DNA of 64,000 nucleotides from the NCBI GenBank assembly GCA_023078555.1, contig CM041199.1, positions 7,817,315 to 7,881,314 of the forward strand. The letters run 5' to 3'. Source of the stretch: Ulva prolifera (Eukaryota > Chlorophyta > Ulvophyceae > Ulvales > Ulvaceae). The notes beneath the pieces were generated by a model. That model ran no database searches. It was not told where the DNA came from and saw nothing but the letters and a program-made list of their open reading frames with translations. Below are positions 12,446 through 25,277 of the stretch, in pieces. The position numbers were made by a program, and so were the translations under genes. Positions within the stretch are counted from its first letter, which is position 1; the number at the start of each line of letters is the position of its first letter.

Positions 12446-15400
12446 ATGGTGCTGCTGCAATTAGATGGCTCACTCGGCAGACCTATGAGTACAGCTTTGA
12501 ATGCTTCGTGTCATCCGCAGCATAGCTCCTGTCCGAAAGCATCCTGCGATGTGAGCTGCGTGCTGTCTCTGACAGCTCCAGACGATGATCTGCCACGACC
12601 GCCACTGTCGCTGACTCTAGTGATTGATCTGGGGAGCTATGAAGGCGCTTTTTCTCGCTGGGCGGTCGAAGCAGCGGTCAATTTGGTGGACTGGATGGGT
12701 CCTAATGACAGAGCAGGGATCGTCGCCTTTTCCTCTCAGGTACGTTCACAAGAACAACCTCTGAGTATATCTATCCAGCTGCTGTGCTGTGTGTCATGCG
12801 CCTGGAGTTGGTAGCGATGCGGACAATCTGGCACCAGTACCCACTCACTCCACGGAACCGGAGCCTCTCCTGAAATAAACACAAAGCCTGTTGTGACACT
12901 CCACTGATGTTCGTAGTCAACGGACTGCCAGCAAAGTTGCGCGCGTTTCAGCCGTTCTAGCAGCCGATGCCGATACGCCAGGCCCGCAAAATGTCTGTCT
13001 GGAACTTGTGGGGCATGGCCGCGTTGCTCACAAGTGACTTATATCAAGCCATGCGACTGGTGCTTACTTTGTAAAGTGTATGCTTCGGGACCAGTCTAGC
13101 AGGCATCTCACTGTGCAAGACCCGCACGAGGATGTTTCCTCGCCTCTGCCTCGCGCTCTCGCACGCTGCCTGTGCGCCTGTGGGCAAGCGGAATCCTCAT
13201 GACAATTCCCCCGCTCCGTAGTTTGCTCACTGTACCATTTCGAATTGAAATCGTGTCGATGGCTGTGTGGCACTGTGTCAGACGCAGTTGCGTTCGCAAG
13301 CCACATTGTGTACTTCGCACTCGGCGTGCACTGCACGTCATGCCCTGCGCAGCACTCTCGGGACTGCACTTTCCTGCGCAATGCTATGTAGATCATGTCT
13401 CTGAACACATGGCAGCCTGTTTGCAACGCGTGCTCTTTGCAGTGCACACGACCCGTCCGTGCTCGACATAACCACAACCGACGACCCGCGCGCGACAGTG
13501 AATTGTGTTCAATGCTAGCCATGGCCATGCCGTGCTCCGAACGCAGTATGATCCTGCTCCCACTTCTTCTCCCGCCGGAGTACCGCGAATTGATTACTTA
13601 CGGCGGTTGTGTGTGTATCGGAGGTGTTCGTTCCAGCACGTAGCACTTATCCGTGAATGCGTTGGCACGCAAGCTTCGATGGCGAACAAAGAACGCCCAT
13701 CCTGGCGCATCCGTGCATTCCGGCAGCCGCTGCAGCGGGATCTGCAGAAGTCACTGTCCAGCGCGTCTGTTTACAGACGTAGTATTGTACACAAGCATGG
13801 ATCGAAGTTTCTGCACGTACGTGCAGCGTTCAATTGTGTCCTCGTGCCGGGTTTTTCTTTGATCTTCGCTGCTTGCAACTTCAGCTGCATGGCTGCATTG
13901 CCCTGCATTGTCGGGTCAAGGCGACCTGTTTTTCAGAATCGTTGTACTCTGACGTGGATCAAGTTCGCCACCCGACCTTACGCTGCCTTGTACACAGTGC
14001 TGCTAATGGCCTGCCAGACACCAGGCAAGTGCTGACTGTCTGTCATCACGCCTTATCATCAAGTGAAGCTGTTGAACTCACAGCTTTCACAACTTGACAA
14101 GTACACGTATCACGGAAAGATAGGGGCGATCCAGGGCTGCTGGCGCTTGCGGAAAATGGCGGACCAGTTTATGGCACCGCAGGCAGGATCCAGCACTCTG
14201 ATGTGGGGGAATTTTCTATCGAATCTTGGTCGAGGAATTCGTGACAGCAGTGGACTGCAGCAGTGCGATGTGCGCACGGCGTTCTTCCAATAGCTGCAGG
14301 TGCATGGCGTAGCGTACAGTGTTAGGCTCTACCGCAATATCTCACGTGCATAGCCTTTCATCGGATGTTGCATCAATGTGAATGCTCTTGTGCTGCTTCT
14401 TCCTGGGTAGCATGCAGGCGTGCCAGCAACCCTTGGCCCGGGTGCTGTGCCATGCGCAAACAGCGATGGATGCCAGTGTCCATCAACTATGCTCGACACA
14501 CATTAGCGCGTCTGATTCAAATGTGAGTGGAGCATCTGCAGATTCGCAGCTATATGGACAGCCTCTTTGTCCCGGTGCTCCGCTTTGAACAAACCTGCTG
14601 CACCGGATGTGGTGCATCACGACCCTGCATTCCGGGATGCTGGCAGCTGTAGATCACACCTGACATGATACAGCAGCACCAATGCTCAGATCACCGTATT
14701 GATGCCGCACGCGGCAGCGTGAGACCGAGCGTCCATGGCTGCTGTGTTGTAGGCAATTTTAGCAGTGCCTTCGATGCGGTCTGGGCGGGTGACAGGTAAC
14801 TATTTCTGTTTCTGTGCATCGCACAGCCCTCCTAGCCCTCCTATGGTCTTCCCGCAGACTCACCGCCAAATGCATGTGATCTGCTGCACTCCCGTTCTCA
14901 CATCCAAGACCCGCTTGCAGCAGGGGAGTACTAGCTTCCCACAGTTTCAAATCAAATCTTGATCACTGTAGCCCCATCACTGCTCAACACGCGACCGCGA
15001 CCACACTCATCCCGCACCTCACTTCATTGGACGGCACTCATGTCCTGCCAGATGGAACAAACCGTACTGGTCACGCCTCATCTCTGGGTGTACACCAACA
15101 AAGAAACCAATGCTCGCAGAACATTGAATGGACACGACGATTATGATACACAGCACTGGAGTGTCATCTGACACAAATGCATTACAGCTGCAGCGGCCTT
15201 GCACCGGCACGGCATGGTAGGCCTTCGCCACCAGTGCTGTGGAGCAATGCTAGGCAGCCCAGCGCAACACGCACACCCACCCACCCAGCTAGTGTGGCAG
15301 TCCGACTGGAGTCGTGCGGGGGTGACGTTATGCATCCCCATCCATCTCCGATCGCAAAATGTGCAGCCGATGCAGTGTCGGGGCATTGCCACATAGTCGA

Positions 15401-18400
15401 GTACACATATCTGATCCCGGCATATGGTGTCCCGTCAGTCCGCAGTTGTCAATGTCCTCTCCAGGACACGGCTCAGTAAATCCAGATTTACTCTACTTCA
15501 CATGTGCTCACGTGTACGGGGCATGCGTGTCCAAGCTGCCTCTGGTGCCCCCACCAGCGGGGCGGGGCCGGGCCGCAGGGTGCGCGTGCGGAGGCATGCA
15601 TGCAGCAGCCCGGCTGCGGCGCATCGGCCAGTCGTGCCAGCTGCTGTGCAGCCTGTGTACGGCGTTCCGTTTTGTTCTGTTCTGTTCTGTGCGGTGTTGT
15701 GCAGTTTCATTTTGACATCAGTCCACGGGATCCCCGCCTTCACCTGGTGCTAGCTGCCTCCTCGCCTTTGCCCTTGAAACCCATTCGCCCGTGCCCCTGG
15801 CAGTGTTGGGTCATCAGGCCCGATCACATACCACAATTCAGATTATTAACAGCTATGGCTTTGTTTTTATAGAGCCCTGGCTGCCCTCACAATTTTCCAA
15901 GGCTACTTCGCACTGGCTCCGGGCAGTTGGGAAGCGAGCCTTGGCCTTGGCCGTGGTATGCAAAGCAGAAACACACTGAAACAGAAACACTTGCTCCACA
16001 CATATCTCATTGCATACATGGCCTGGCCTGGCCCGTGCCAGCAGGTTCCATGTGTTACAGAGACACTGGAAGCTGCCAGCACATGGCCATGTGCCTGCAA
16101 AAACTGTCATCATACCTGCTGCTATAGCATGTGACTCGAGCTCTGGGTTGAGCTCTGGGTTCGTGCCCACCTTGTGCAAATCTGTAGGAGCATAACATAT
16201 GCTACTCTGCGTGCATGTGTTACCTCTGGTCAGGTATTCCTGATGCCCAGTCACAGGGGCAGTTGGTGACTAGATCTGGCAAGATCCTTCTTGAAAGTCG
16301 GAGGATCCTGTAGCCACTGCAGATCTATGCTGTTCTGTCGTGTCTTGTATCTGTGCACACAGTGCCTGCAGGACCCCGCCAACGACCCCTCCTGCACCCA
16401 CAGTCCCCGAGACAGATCTCTTCCCCGTCCTAGCCGTCCTAGCCATGCATGGCGTGTGTGAGGTGCTCTGCACTTTCGATTCGTCCTGCAGCTTTTGTTG
16501 TCTACTGCATGAGATCTCACAAGATCGATGGTGCCTATGTACGTATGTACAAAGCAACTGCCATGTGTTTGCTGCACTAATCTGTCTTCTTGCATTTGTC
16601 GTGCTATCATGGAACACCACGTCCGTTTCGTTGGCCTCTGCAGCTCTGGTAGCAAACTGAGACATGCATGGCGCAAACAGCGCATGCACCTCTGCACCTG
16701 GAAGGCAGCAACCATGCATGCAGCTGTGGCCTCTGACAGACAGACAGTCAACTCTGTCAGTGCAGTGTACCCTGCCTGCCTGCGTCCGAGTCCGAAGCTT
16801 CCGAAGCTTCCACGGTGCTGTTGCATGCATTTGATTGAGCAGGAGTGCTGTGCGTGCAATGCATTCAGCAGCTGCATGCGGAACCCCATCATGACAGTGG
16901 AATCCCGTCAGCAGGGCAGGCCAGAACACTGGACACTGACCCCTGAAATGCCACACACACACTATGGTGAAGAGGTGATCACATGCTGCGAGCAACAAAT
17001 GCACGTGGGCTGCATTGATTGCCTTCCACACACGCAACTGGTCCTACCTGTGGTTGTCACAACATGCATGCCTCTTGCATGGTAGGTTCTGGTATGTCAC
17101 CAGGAACAGCGAACATCCAGCTGCCTATGAACTGGCCCATGAACTCGTCCTGCCGTCCTGCAGAGCAGTAGACTGAGCACTTGACTGCAGTGGCCTGCTC
17201 TGTATGCAGTCACCTTGCTCCTTCCCTCTTCTCTCTGCTACCGGGGACCTTGTTTTTGCATGATAGAGCATGCATGTCTGTGTGAAGCTGTTGAAGGATG
17301 GATTTGCCATCACCTAACACCAACACAAACACCGTTGGACAACCACAGGAGTCTGCATATGCATCCACTGCAGTGCAGGCAACCCTACAGGCAATGCATG
17401 TACATGTGCTCCCCAGCCAATAATGATAATGGTACCCCTGACTCACAGTGACACCCTCACACTCATCACTATGAAGTTCTGAGACAAACTGGGACAATGT
17501 ACCCGATCACCTATCACCTGCATACCACCTGCTATGGTCTGTATATACCATGCTTTTGCTCTTTCCTGACGCCCTGTCACTGTCAACATGCCCCTCACAG
17601 GAGCATCTGTCGTATGCACTGAGACCTGCAAGAGGTTGATGTGGCAATCCAGTGAGATCGAGATGATTACACCACATTCACACAGGAACTCCCCCTTGTG
17701 TCATCTCGGCTCCAGACCCCTCTCTGCAAACCATCCCACCCCCTCCCCCCCCCATCGCGCATGGTACTGCGCACGAGATTGGCATGGACAGAAAGCTGGG
17801 ACAGACGGCAGTGCATGGCGATCGAAAGCACTCGCTCCGATGCAACATTCCTTACATTTCCTTGTTTCAAGCAGGCAACGATCACACACTGTACTGTCCT
17901 GACTCAGCAACCAGGTGCAGGCTTCCGAAGTCCTGCCCCTCACCCCTGCAACCCCAAGTGGCCGCGACACCCTCCGCAGCACCCTGCGAACCCTGGTCCC
18001 CCTCCCCTCCGCCCGTGGCCCCCCCCCCACCCCCCCGGCCGACCCCCTCGTCCCCCCCACCGTCCTCTCCTCGGCGCTCAGCCTCGCCCTCGACCAGCAG
18101 CAGGCAGCGCAGTCCGCCGCCGGGGGTGGCACCTCCTCCCGCCTCTCCTCCTCCGGCCCCGCCTCCTCCCCGACCAGTCCCCGCACCCACTCCCCCACCT
18201 ATACCCCCCCCGCCGACTTCACCACTCCGGCCCCCGCCATCGGCTCCGACTCCTCCTCCCCCCTCATCGCCGCGGCCTACCCCTCCTCCACCGCCTCCTC
18301 CTCCTCTTCCCCACGCCACCCTACCGCCGCCGGCTTCCGCCGCGCCTCGGACGACGGCGCAAGCGACTCATTATCCAGCTCCGGGTCCATGCACGCGCTG

Positions 18401-20422
18401 CGAGCCGGCGCCGCGTCGCCGCCACCCATCTGCCGCAGCTCCCCCCTGATGTCGTCGCCGTCCCCCCTGGGCCCCTCAGACACCCTCTCGCCCACACCCT
18501 TCTCCCACACCGCCTTCCTCCACCCCGTCCCCGAGAACAATGGCGGCTCCGATGATGAGTTTGAGGACGAGGGGGACGATGAAGGCTGCAGTGAGCAGCT
18601 CGGGGACGTCACTCCTGGCCACGCGCCATGCGGGCCTGCGATCCACAACTCCGCCGTGTTCCTCCTCACCCCCCGCCGCATGAAGCCATGCATTGACCCG
18701 TCCGACGACCCTGTCACGCAGCTGCGCCGCGCCGCCGCGTGCGCCGCGCCGCTCCACCACTTCGTGCCGGTCAGCGCGGGCCGCAGCGGCCGCGCCGCCG
18801 CCGCCGCCGCCGCCGCCGCTGCCGCCGCTGTGGAGCCCCTCTCCGGGGGACGCTGCCCCTCCCCCCTCGCCCCCTGCACAGACCCGACCGTCATCCATGG
18901 CACCGAGCACTCATTCTCCCGACTGCCGCCGCACATCTACAACCCCCTTGCGGACCCCTCCCTCGACGCGTTTGACCCCGCCGCCAGCCCGCGGGCCCTC
19001 GCCGCGTCGCCGTTCCTACCGATCCCCGTTTATGCATTCGGCGTCGGGGGCGCGTATGATCCTGAGCCCCTCTCCAACCTCGCCGCCGCGACGGGCGGCG
19101 CCTTCCAGCACCTTCCACGGCCGCACGACCTGCCCCCGGCGCTCGCCGCCGCGTTTGGAGCCGCGTCCGCCGCGTTTGCGGCGGATGTCGAGATCCGCAT
19201 AACGCCGCTCTGCGGCGCGCGCGTGGCCGTCGTGCGCACAGGGTACCCCCTGTGGGTGGAGGGTCCGGACGTCGTCATCCACATCCCTGAAATCGCAGCA
19301 CGCATGCAGAAGGATGTGTTAGTGACCCTGTCGCTCCCCCCATGCACTCGCGAGGAGCGGGCAGCGCCATGCGTGAAGCACCTCGCCGGCGTTGCGACCG
19401 TGAGCTATACCCGCGCGCGCACCGGGAAGCTCGCGTTCCGGAAGTCATGCATTGTGGTGCCTCGCATCGAGATCGTCGGAGGCGCTCGGGGGTTCGGCAC
19501 GCCAGACCCAGCAGCGGTGTCGGAGCACATGCGGCTCGCCGCTGCACAGGCATGCGCAGATGCCGTGCGGCTCTGCGCCGCTGGCAGCCACGCACAGGCG
19601 CAGAACACCCTGCTGAAACTGCGCTCCGGCATCAAGCAGCTGATCGAGGTGTGCAAGGCGGCGAATCCACAGGTCGACAGCAAGCGATGCATGCATGCGC
19701 GCAAGGTGCTGACACACGTCGTGGCCGACTTGACTTCCGCGGCCGCCGCGGCTGCGGCGGAGCCGGCGTTTGCTTCCGGCGGGCACGCCGAGCTGCGTGC
19801 GATCGAGCGCTCGCATGCATGCCAGGTCCCGCAGGCCCCGGCGTCGGTCCGCCGCCGCGAGGCGGGGCAGTGTCCGAAGGGCAGCATGCTGCGCATCAAG
19901 GGCCGCGGCGGGAGCGCGGCCCCGACCGCAGTCGACAATTTCGCACAGCGACCCTCCAAGGGCCCCCGCCCGCCCTGCGGTGAGTCATCAGCGGCGTCTT
20001 CTTCAACCGCTGCTGCCATCGAGACCTGCGGGGCGCCGTGCAAGGGTGGCAAGACGCCCGCCGCTGCGGCGCCGCAGCTTGAGCCGATCACGCCGCGCGG
20101 GCGGTCCACGCTGGGGGCCGCCACAAAGATGAACAAGATGTTCCGCAGCGTGGTGAAGCGCGTACGCTCCTCCCGCGCCTGCCCGGTAGATTCTCCCGCA
20201 GAGCCAGATCCAGTGCCGCCCGCGCTGGCCACGAAGGCCACCCCACCGGCCGCGGCGCATGCGCCGCCGGACCCTGCTCCACCGCTTCCCGCACAGCACA
20301 CACAGCAGCCCGCAGTGCGAGCCGCCGACGCGGAGGAGGTCGTAGGCGTTCGTGTGTCAGCGTACACCTGCCAGGCACAGGTGGCACTGGTCGCCGCGGC
20401 CATGCGGCGCGCAGAGACGTGA
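12446..20422 (+). CDS. VWA/Vwaint-type protein with a degenerate metal site
   Basis: Two exons, 12446-12739 and 17921-20422, join in phase 0 to give about 931 residues. ATG 12446 is the first Met in frame. Residues ~53-125 start a von Willebrand A fold: SLTLVIDLGSY, then GPNDRAGIVAFSSQ, and across the intron ASEVLPLTPATPSGRDTL. This matches plant VWA-RING/copine-like and inter-alpha-inhibitor heavy-chain-like proteins. The metal-ion site, normally DxSxS, reads D61-L-G-S-Y, so two of three ligands are replaced. A Ser/Pro-rich insertion follows, then strand-like NSAVFLLTP, a poly-Ala run (18793-18831), IPVYAFGVGGAYDPEPLSNL, and a Vwaint-like segment ending KDVLVTLSLPP. The C-terminal third is Ala/Pro/Ser-rich and probably disordered. 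No RING finger or signal peptide was seen. The role is unknown; a scaffold or adaptor is an inference. Confidence 0.8.
12740..17920 (+). other. 5.2-kb intron of the VWA gene
   Basis: The donor is CAG|GTACGT at 12740 and the acceptor CAGGTGCAG|GCT at 17920. The join restores a continuous VWA strand (IVAFSSQ-ASEVLPLTP), which is the main evidence that these two exons belong together. The intron is several times longer than any other in the window and carries an inverted copy of the palindrome-core repeat at 15415. I saw no intact gene inside it, though short open frames at 13.5-14.3 kb could hide an extra exon. Confidence 0.7.
15415..15497 (-). repeat. Copy 4 of the ~80-bp palindrome-core repeat, inverted
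   Basis: Read on the minus strand it gives AGTAAATCTGGATTTACT, GAGCCGTGTCC, GACATTGACAACT and ACGGGACACCATATGCCG. It lies inside the long intron of the VWA gene. Confidence 0.75.
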
Positions 20423-22443
20423 TGGAGCGGCAGCGGACACCACGCCGCCTGGCGCCTCGCCCAGACCGCTGCCTGGCCAAGCCAGACCGCCACGTCTCGC
20501 GCAGGCGTCTCGACTGCGAGCATTCGGTCAACACTCACTGCCGGTGGCGCAACCGCCGCTGCAGGCCTGGCTAGGGTACTGATGATGAGCCTCGACGGGC
20601 TCCGCCGCTATGATGCCAGCCTGCAGTCGCGGCACAGCCCCGGCAGGAGGGTTTGTGTGGCATGCCACATGCAGGCGCTTGTGCCACAGTTGCAGACAGT
20701 CCTGGGCATCCGATTTCGGGTGGCTACTACAGGGTCATGCGTAAAAGGGGTCAGCCGCAGCTCCCGCCGCCGCCACAGCGGTATACCTACAAGGCATCTG
20801 CCACGCGTCGATGCTGAAACGCAGTCAATAAGGTCCATGATGCTTAGTTGTGCGCGGCTGTTGCGTTTGGCCCCTGCAGTCCACCCACTGCTCATGGTGA
20901 GCAGGTTGTACGATATAGTGTGTCGCGCACGCATGGCTGCGCCGTTCACGGGGGGAATAAATGGCGGCCAGGGTTCTTTGGCGGCCCCCCCTGTGACCGG
21001 CCTCCTTTTGGCCACAACCATAGCGCTTTTGATTCTATGGAGTCTAGCTAGATCCTAGATTGAGGCATGTGTGGGTGGGAGAGCCAGGCCGTGATTTCGC
21101 CCCCAGTAGACACAGCTCAGCAAAGTGTAAAACAGTAGGAGCAAGACTAGCAGTGCAGTGTCGGGGTCAGCTTGCTGCCTTGTACTGCAATGATACCTCA
21201 CCGTCTACAGCTGGATGATCTGCACCTGAGTGATATATATGTGCTGCATTGGTGACGCGTATGTGTCAGATCACAACTCGGCAATTTCCGCTGCTTTGCA
21301 GAGCACTAGGTACCTTACAACGCCGCCACCCCTTGTGACGGGACAAGCTGGCAGATTCATTGAGGAATACCCAAGTTGTGCATCCTGGCACTACCTCTGC
21401 CTCAATTGCGGATTCGGACACAACATTTGCTCCTGTATCCGACACCTGGAGTCCAGGTACATGTAGCACTTCGCGAAGTTCATTGATCCACATTGATAGC
21501 ACCAGTACCACAAGCTTCATGCGTTGCACTCTGTGACTGCTGTCTGATCGTGTGCATGGCAACATATTTCCTATGTATATGCTTGTTGCTGGTTGCAACA
21601 TCAACATATGTATGAAATGATGCAACATCAATGTCCAGTAGGCTCAGTAAATTCAGATTTACTTTACATGTGCATGCCATGCCTCTTGCATTGAATATGT
21701 TCATCTGGTTGGCGTCTGATGTCTGATGTCTGATGACGCCCTTTGGCAAGGCCGAACCATGTTATGCTGGTCTGTGATGTCCATGTAATACAGCATCAAC
21801 CAATGAACTTTCTACCTCAATCAGTACATCTGGTTGTCGGGGCCACCCGTTCATTGGGAGCTGACAAGTTGCTGAACGTCCTCCCCAGGATGCAGCCCAG
21901 TGAATCCACACCTGGCCATACTTTACCCTGTGATGGCCTGGGCCCACGTCACCTAAGCATGCATCCCCGGAGCGCATGTGGTGGGAGAAACTCCGCAATT
22001 GCTTAACTTAAGTCGCGAGCATGGGCTGTGATCTGGAAAGCACACACAGCTGACGATTGCACCTTGTAGATCAGGCACGAGCTGACTCTGTAGTCAACGC
22101 CGCACTGCCAGTGGCGGGGCTGCTGCGGGGAGCTACCTGGCCTGCCTTGAGCCCTAGCGCAGCTGCCGTCGGGCCAGCTGCGTGGCCCGATTCGCCACGC
22201 AGCTGCCGCGTGCAGGTTGCGGGAGGCGAGCACGTGATGCCACCTCACCGCACGCCACGACGCGTCAGCAGTGACTCAGCACTTCTCAGAACCCTGGCTG
22301 CAGCAGTTGCGTACTGTCGCGTCGCGTGCACGGCGATTGGCATCACTCAGAACCCTGGGCGCTGGGCGCTCAGAGTCCGCGGATCCAAGCCTCTAGTGCT
22401 GTGTGCACGCTCTGATGCAGTTTGAGAAGATTAAAGCCTTTAA
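20423..22443. other. Gene-free interval downstream of the VWA gene
   Basis: Nothing coding can be supported. It includes a truncated inverted copy of the palindrome-core repeat (21622-21668) and a further degenerate relative near 21870-21925. Confidence 0.5.
21622..21668 (-). repeat. Copy 5 (truncated) of the palindrome-core repeat, inverted
   Basis: It retains the palindrome AGTAAAT-TCAG-ATTTACT flanked by GGCTCA and the start of the GGACATTGA block. The rest of the unit is not recognisable. Confidence 0.65.
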
Positions 22444-25277
22444 TAGGGATGGCACAAAGGCGAGGTCAAGGACCTCGTTCTAGTCCGAGGTCAATGAACT
22501 CGGTACGAGTCTCGTACCGAGGCCGAGGTGAAACCTCGGATGGGGCACTAGTAGCATTGACAAATGTGGCGCTGTCAGTGGCTGTGGTGGTGGAGGGTTG
22601 TAGCAGGGTGGCGACTTCCACGGAAGCGCGGTTCGCCGAAGCAACTATGTACAGAGATTAGAAGAGCTACTCTTATTGTTTTGCCGCTAGCCGGACCTTC
22701 TTCTGATTTGTGTACGAGCGACAGATGTATTTCCCCGACCCGGGTGTTGTAGCGTCACACGACGCATTGCCATGACATGGAACCACGGACGCGGCGATAG
22801 CGTCATGTGAGACATCTCACGCCCAAACTTGGCTGTGCCACGCACTGCGCTATGCATGCTCTGGAGTCAAGGCCACCGTCCACGACCACTGGGCCACCCT
22901 CCATCACCCCAGGCAACTTATCGCAGTGCAATCGTGCGCAAGTGAGAGCACTGACGACCGGAACTATTTGATGTCAGCAGCAATAGATACTAGGCTGAAT
23001 ATATTGTCCCATTGACATTGACTCGCTGTCCTGGAGGCGTTGGCTGTCCGCCAGGTTGACACCGCTTCGCGCGTCAGCCCCGCGTCACGTATGTTAACCA
23101 GCCAAGCATGCATGATGATTGCCACATTGTGGCGATTAGTTTTGCGGAACGCCGGCACACAGCTGCAGGAATGTTACACGGCCTCGCCCAAGTGAAGCGT
23201 TGATCATGTAAGCAGAGTATGTGATACAAGAGAGAGCACCAACGGCGTACATATTTTTTTTACCATAGGTTCCGTTGAAACGTCGCGAACTTGATCCCTC
23301 CTTGCGGCAGCTTTTCGCGTGGGCATGCACAGCTGCATACAGCTTCACACTGCAGCAAATGATTGAACTGTAATGATGCTGTTGTTTGTCAGCTTTATCC
23401 GCTACAAGCGCCAACGTGGGGCTGGCCGAGCGTTCAGTGTCAGATCTGCGCAACCAAACTGCGTTGAAGGCAGGTCTATACACTGCACGGCGAGTCGTTT
23501 CATCAGCTCTGTGAGATAGCACTGATATATTTCTCGTTGTTGACGTCTTCCGAGGCGCATGCCTTGGTCTACGATCGCGAGCTGGCTGGTCAGCTGAACT
23601 CAGGTGCTGGCCCAGAAACTCAGGCCATCCACCACAACGCATGCAACCACCCAATCTCTGTTGCTGTTTTCGATGGCCTTTTCTCTTGCACTGCGATTGT
23701 GTCCTCTTGCGACTGATGAGGCAGATGCTGTGGCTGATTCCTCATTATGCCACAATACGTTAACGAAGCCTTGTGCCACCTCTATGATGTTGTGTCTTTA
23801 TACAAGGTCACTGAATTTATCTTACCTATGTACACTTGTGAGGAACCCGTGGACAGTGTGATGCGTCGGCTCAGTCCATTTAACAATAAGTCACTTGCAC
23901 AGTAGAACTGTCTTGCGAAGCAGCCTTGCTGCCTTACTGTACAGCACCAAGCTACTGCTGAGGTGCCTCATAGAGGCGTAAACGGGCGTATGTGTTGCCT
24001 TGGCAGCTCTGTCACGAAACCATTCAGCATTACCTTTGTAGACATGCTGCACTGGGATGCGTTCTGAGACCTGATTGCAAACACCACTCCTGTGATGCTG
24101 GCAGGGCACTGCTGTGTGCAACCCCGACCTTGCATGTGCTCCACTGTGCTGTGGCATGCCCCTTCTGTCACACATGGTGTGCAGTCACGTTTGTTGCCCG
24201 GTGCCTTTGACGCATTCAGCTGCACAAGGCCTGCATTAGGCCTCGAGATGATCCAGCTGCAATGATCAGCTCGGACTTCGCAAGGGCACATGCATATGTG
24301 ATGACGGAGTTAGTAACGTCGACGAGGCCAGTGGCAAGGGTGGCCAGTGTGGTGATGGCATGTGGCAGCGAGGTGAGAACCCGGAACGCGACTGCACCTA
24401 TCTCGCCGCACACGCGACCGCTGAAGACGAAACTTATGCATTCACCGTCTTACTATCTTATCTATCAATACATTGCTATTGCAGAGCAAATGGATCAGTA
24501 TGCTATGAGTTCGTTCTGCCACATGCCCGCGTGACCGGGATGTGTCGAGGCACCGCCGACTGCGTTGTCTGTGTGGAAACATTGCACGGGGGGGTGTCCG
24601 AGGGTGGTACGCAGCACGACTGGTGTACCACCCACATGCACATACCCACCACCCACCACCACCACCGCCACCGACAGCGCCACATTTGTCAATGCTGCTA
24701 GTGGGGTCTAGGTCCCGTTGTGTCGAACACTGCTTAAAGTCTCAGACGCACTACTAGACACTGATTGAAGACCACATCTTGCGGAGACAGGTGCACAAGC
24801 CCAGGGCATGAACAAACTATAATTAAATACTCACATTGATTACCACTGGCGAGCCTACAATTGAATTACACAATTGCCCGGCATGGATGGTGTTTGTCGC
24901 ACAGTACAGAAATGCATCTGTGGTGGAAGCTTGGAAGCTTAAGCCTGTGGTGAGCCGGTTTTAGTAGCAGACATGGAGGCACTTGCACATGAGGATGCAC
25001 AGAGGGAGGTGGAATCAATTGAATGACTATTGTAAGGTTTGTATATCTATTGTATTGCATTGCAATGCTATATATATTGATTGAATTCACACAAGCGCAA
25101 TGCTGCTTTGTACATGCCTGCACACCCGATCCGAGGTGAGATAGTGCAATCCGAGGTGAATCGTACGAGTCCGAGGTCAAATCGTACGGAGTCCTAGGTC
25201 ACCTCGGTTGATCTCGTGCCACCTAGACCTCGGCTCGAGACGAGATGGACACCCACCCCGGCTCTGTGCCATCCCTA
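22444..25277. mobile_element. DNA-transposon-like element with TAGGGATGGCACA inverted ends
   Basis: The left end reads TAGGGATGGCACAAAG (22444-22459) and the right end, inverted, TAGGGATGGCACAGAG (25262-25277), with one mismatch in 16. Inside both ends are clusters of CCGAGGT/ACCTCGG motifs in direct and inverted orientation (22461-22540 and 25130-25255), resembling subterminal transposase-binding repeats. No 8-bp target duplication is evident; TA occurs at both outer edges. End sequence and subterminal repeats recall hAT-type elements, but the superfamily is unresolved. Removing the inner element leaves about 670 bp with no transposase gene, so this looks like a non-autonomous copy. Confidence 0.6.
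22546..24703. mobile_element. CACTA-type (EnSpm/CMC) non-autonomous transposon, nested
   Basis: The ends form a 48-bp terminal inverted repeat beginning CACTAG(T/C)AGCATTGACAAA (left 22546-22593, right 24656-24703), with three mismatches. CACTA termini are the hallmark of the EnSpm/CMC superfamily, which makes 3-bp target duplications; here GGG (22543-22545) and GGG (24704-24706) flank the element. It lies wholly inside the 22444-25277 element, so it inserted second. No transposase-like coding is recognisable in its 2,158 bp, although small open frames exist on both strands. Confidence 0.75.

Noticed and set aside
13505-14097. Open frames inside the VWA intron as possible extra exons
   Set aside because: Direct joining of 12739 to 17921 already gives an uninterrupted VWA strand in phase; the inner frames match nothing.
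19405-20538. Minus-strand open frame of 377 codons opposite the VWA gene
   Set aside because: It is the antisense shadow of a GC-rich exon with strong codon bias; the plus frame carries the family motifs.
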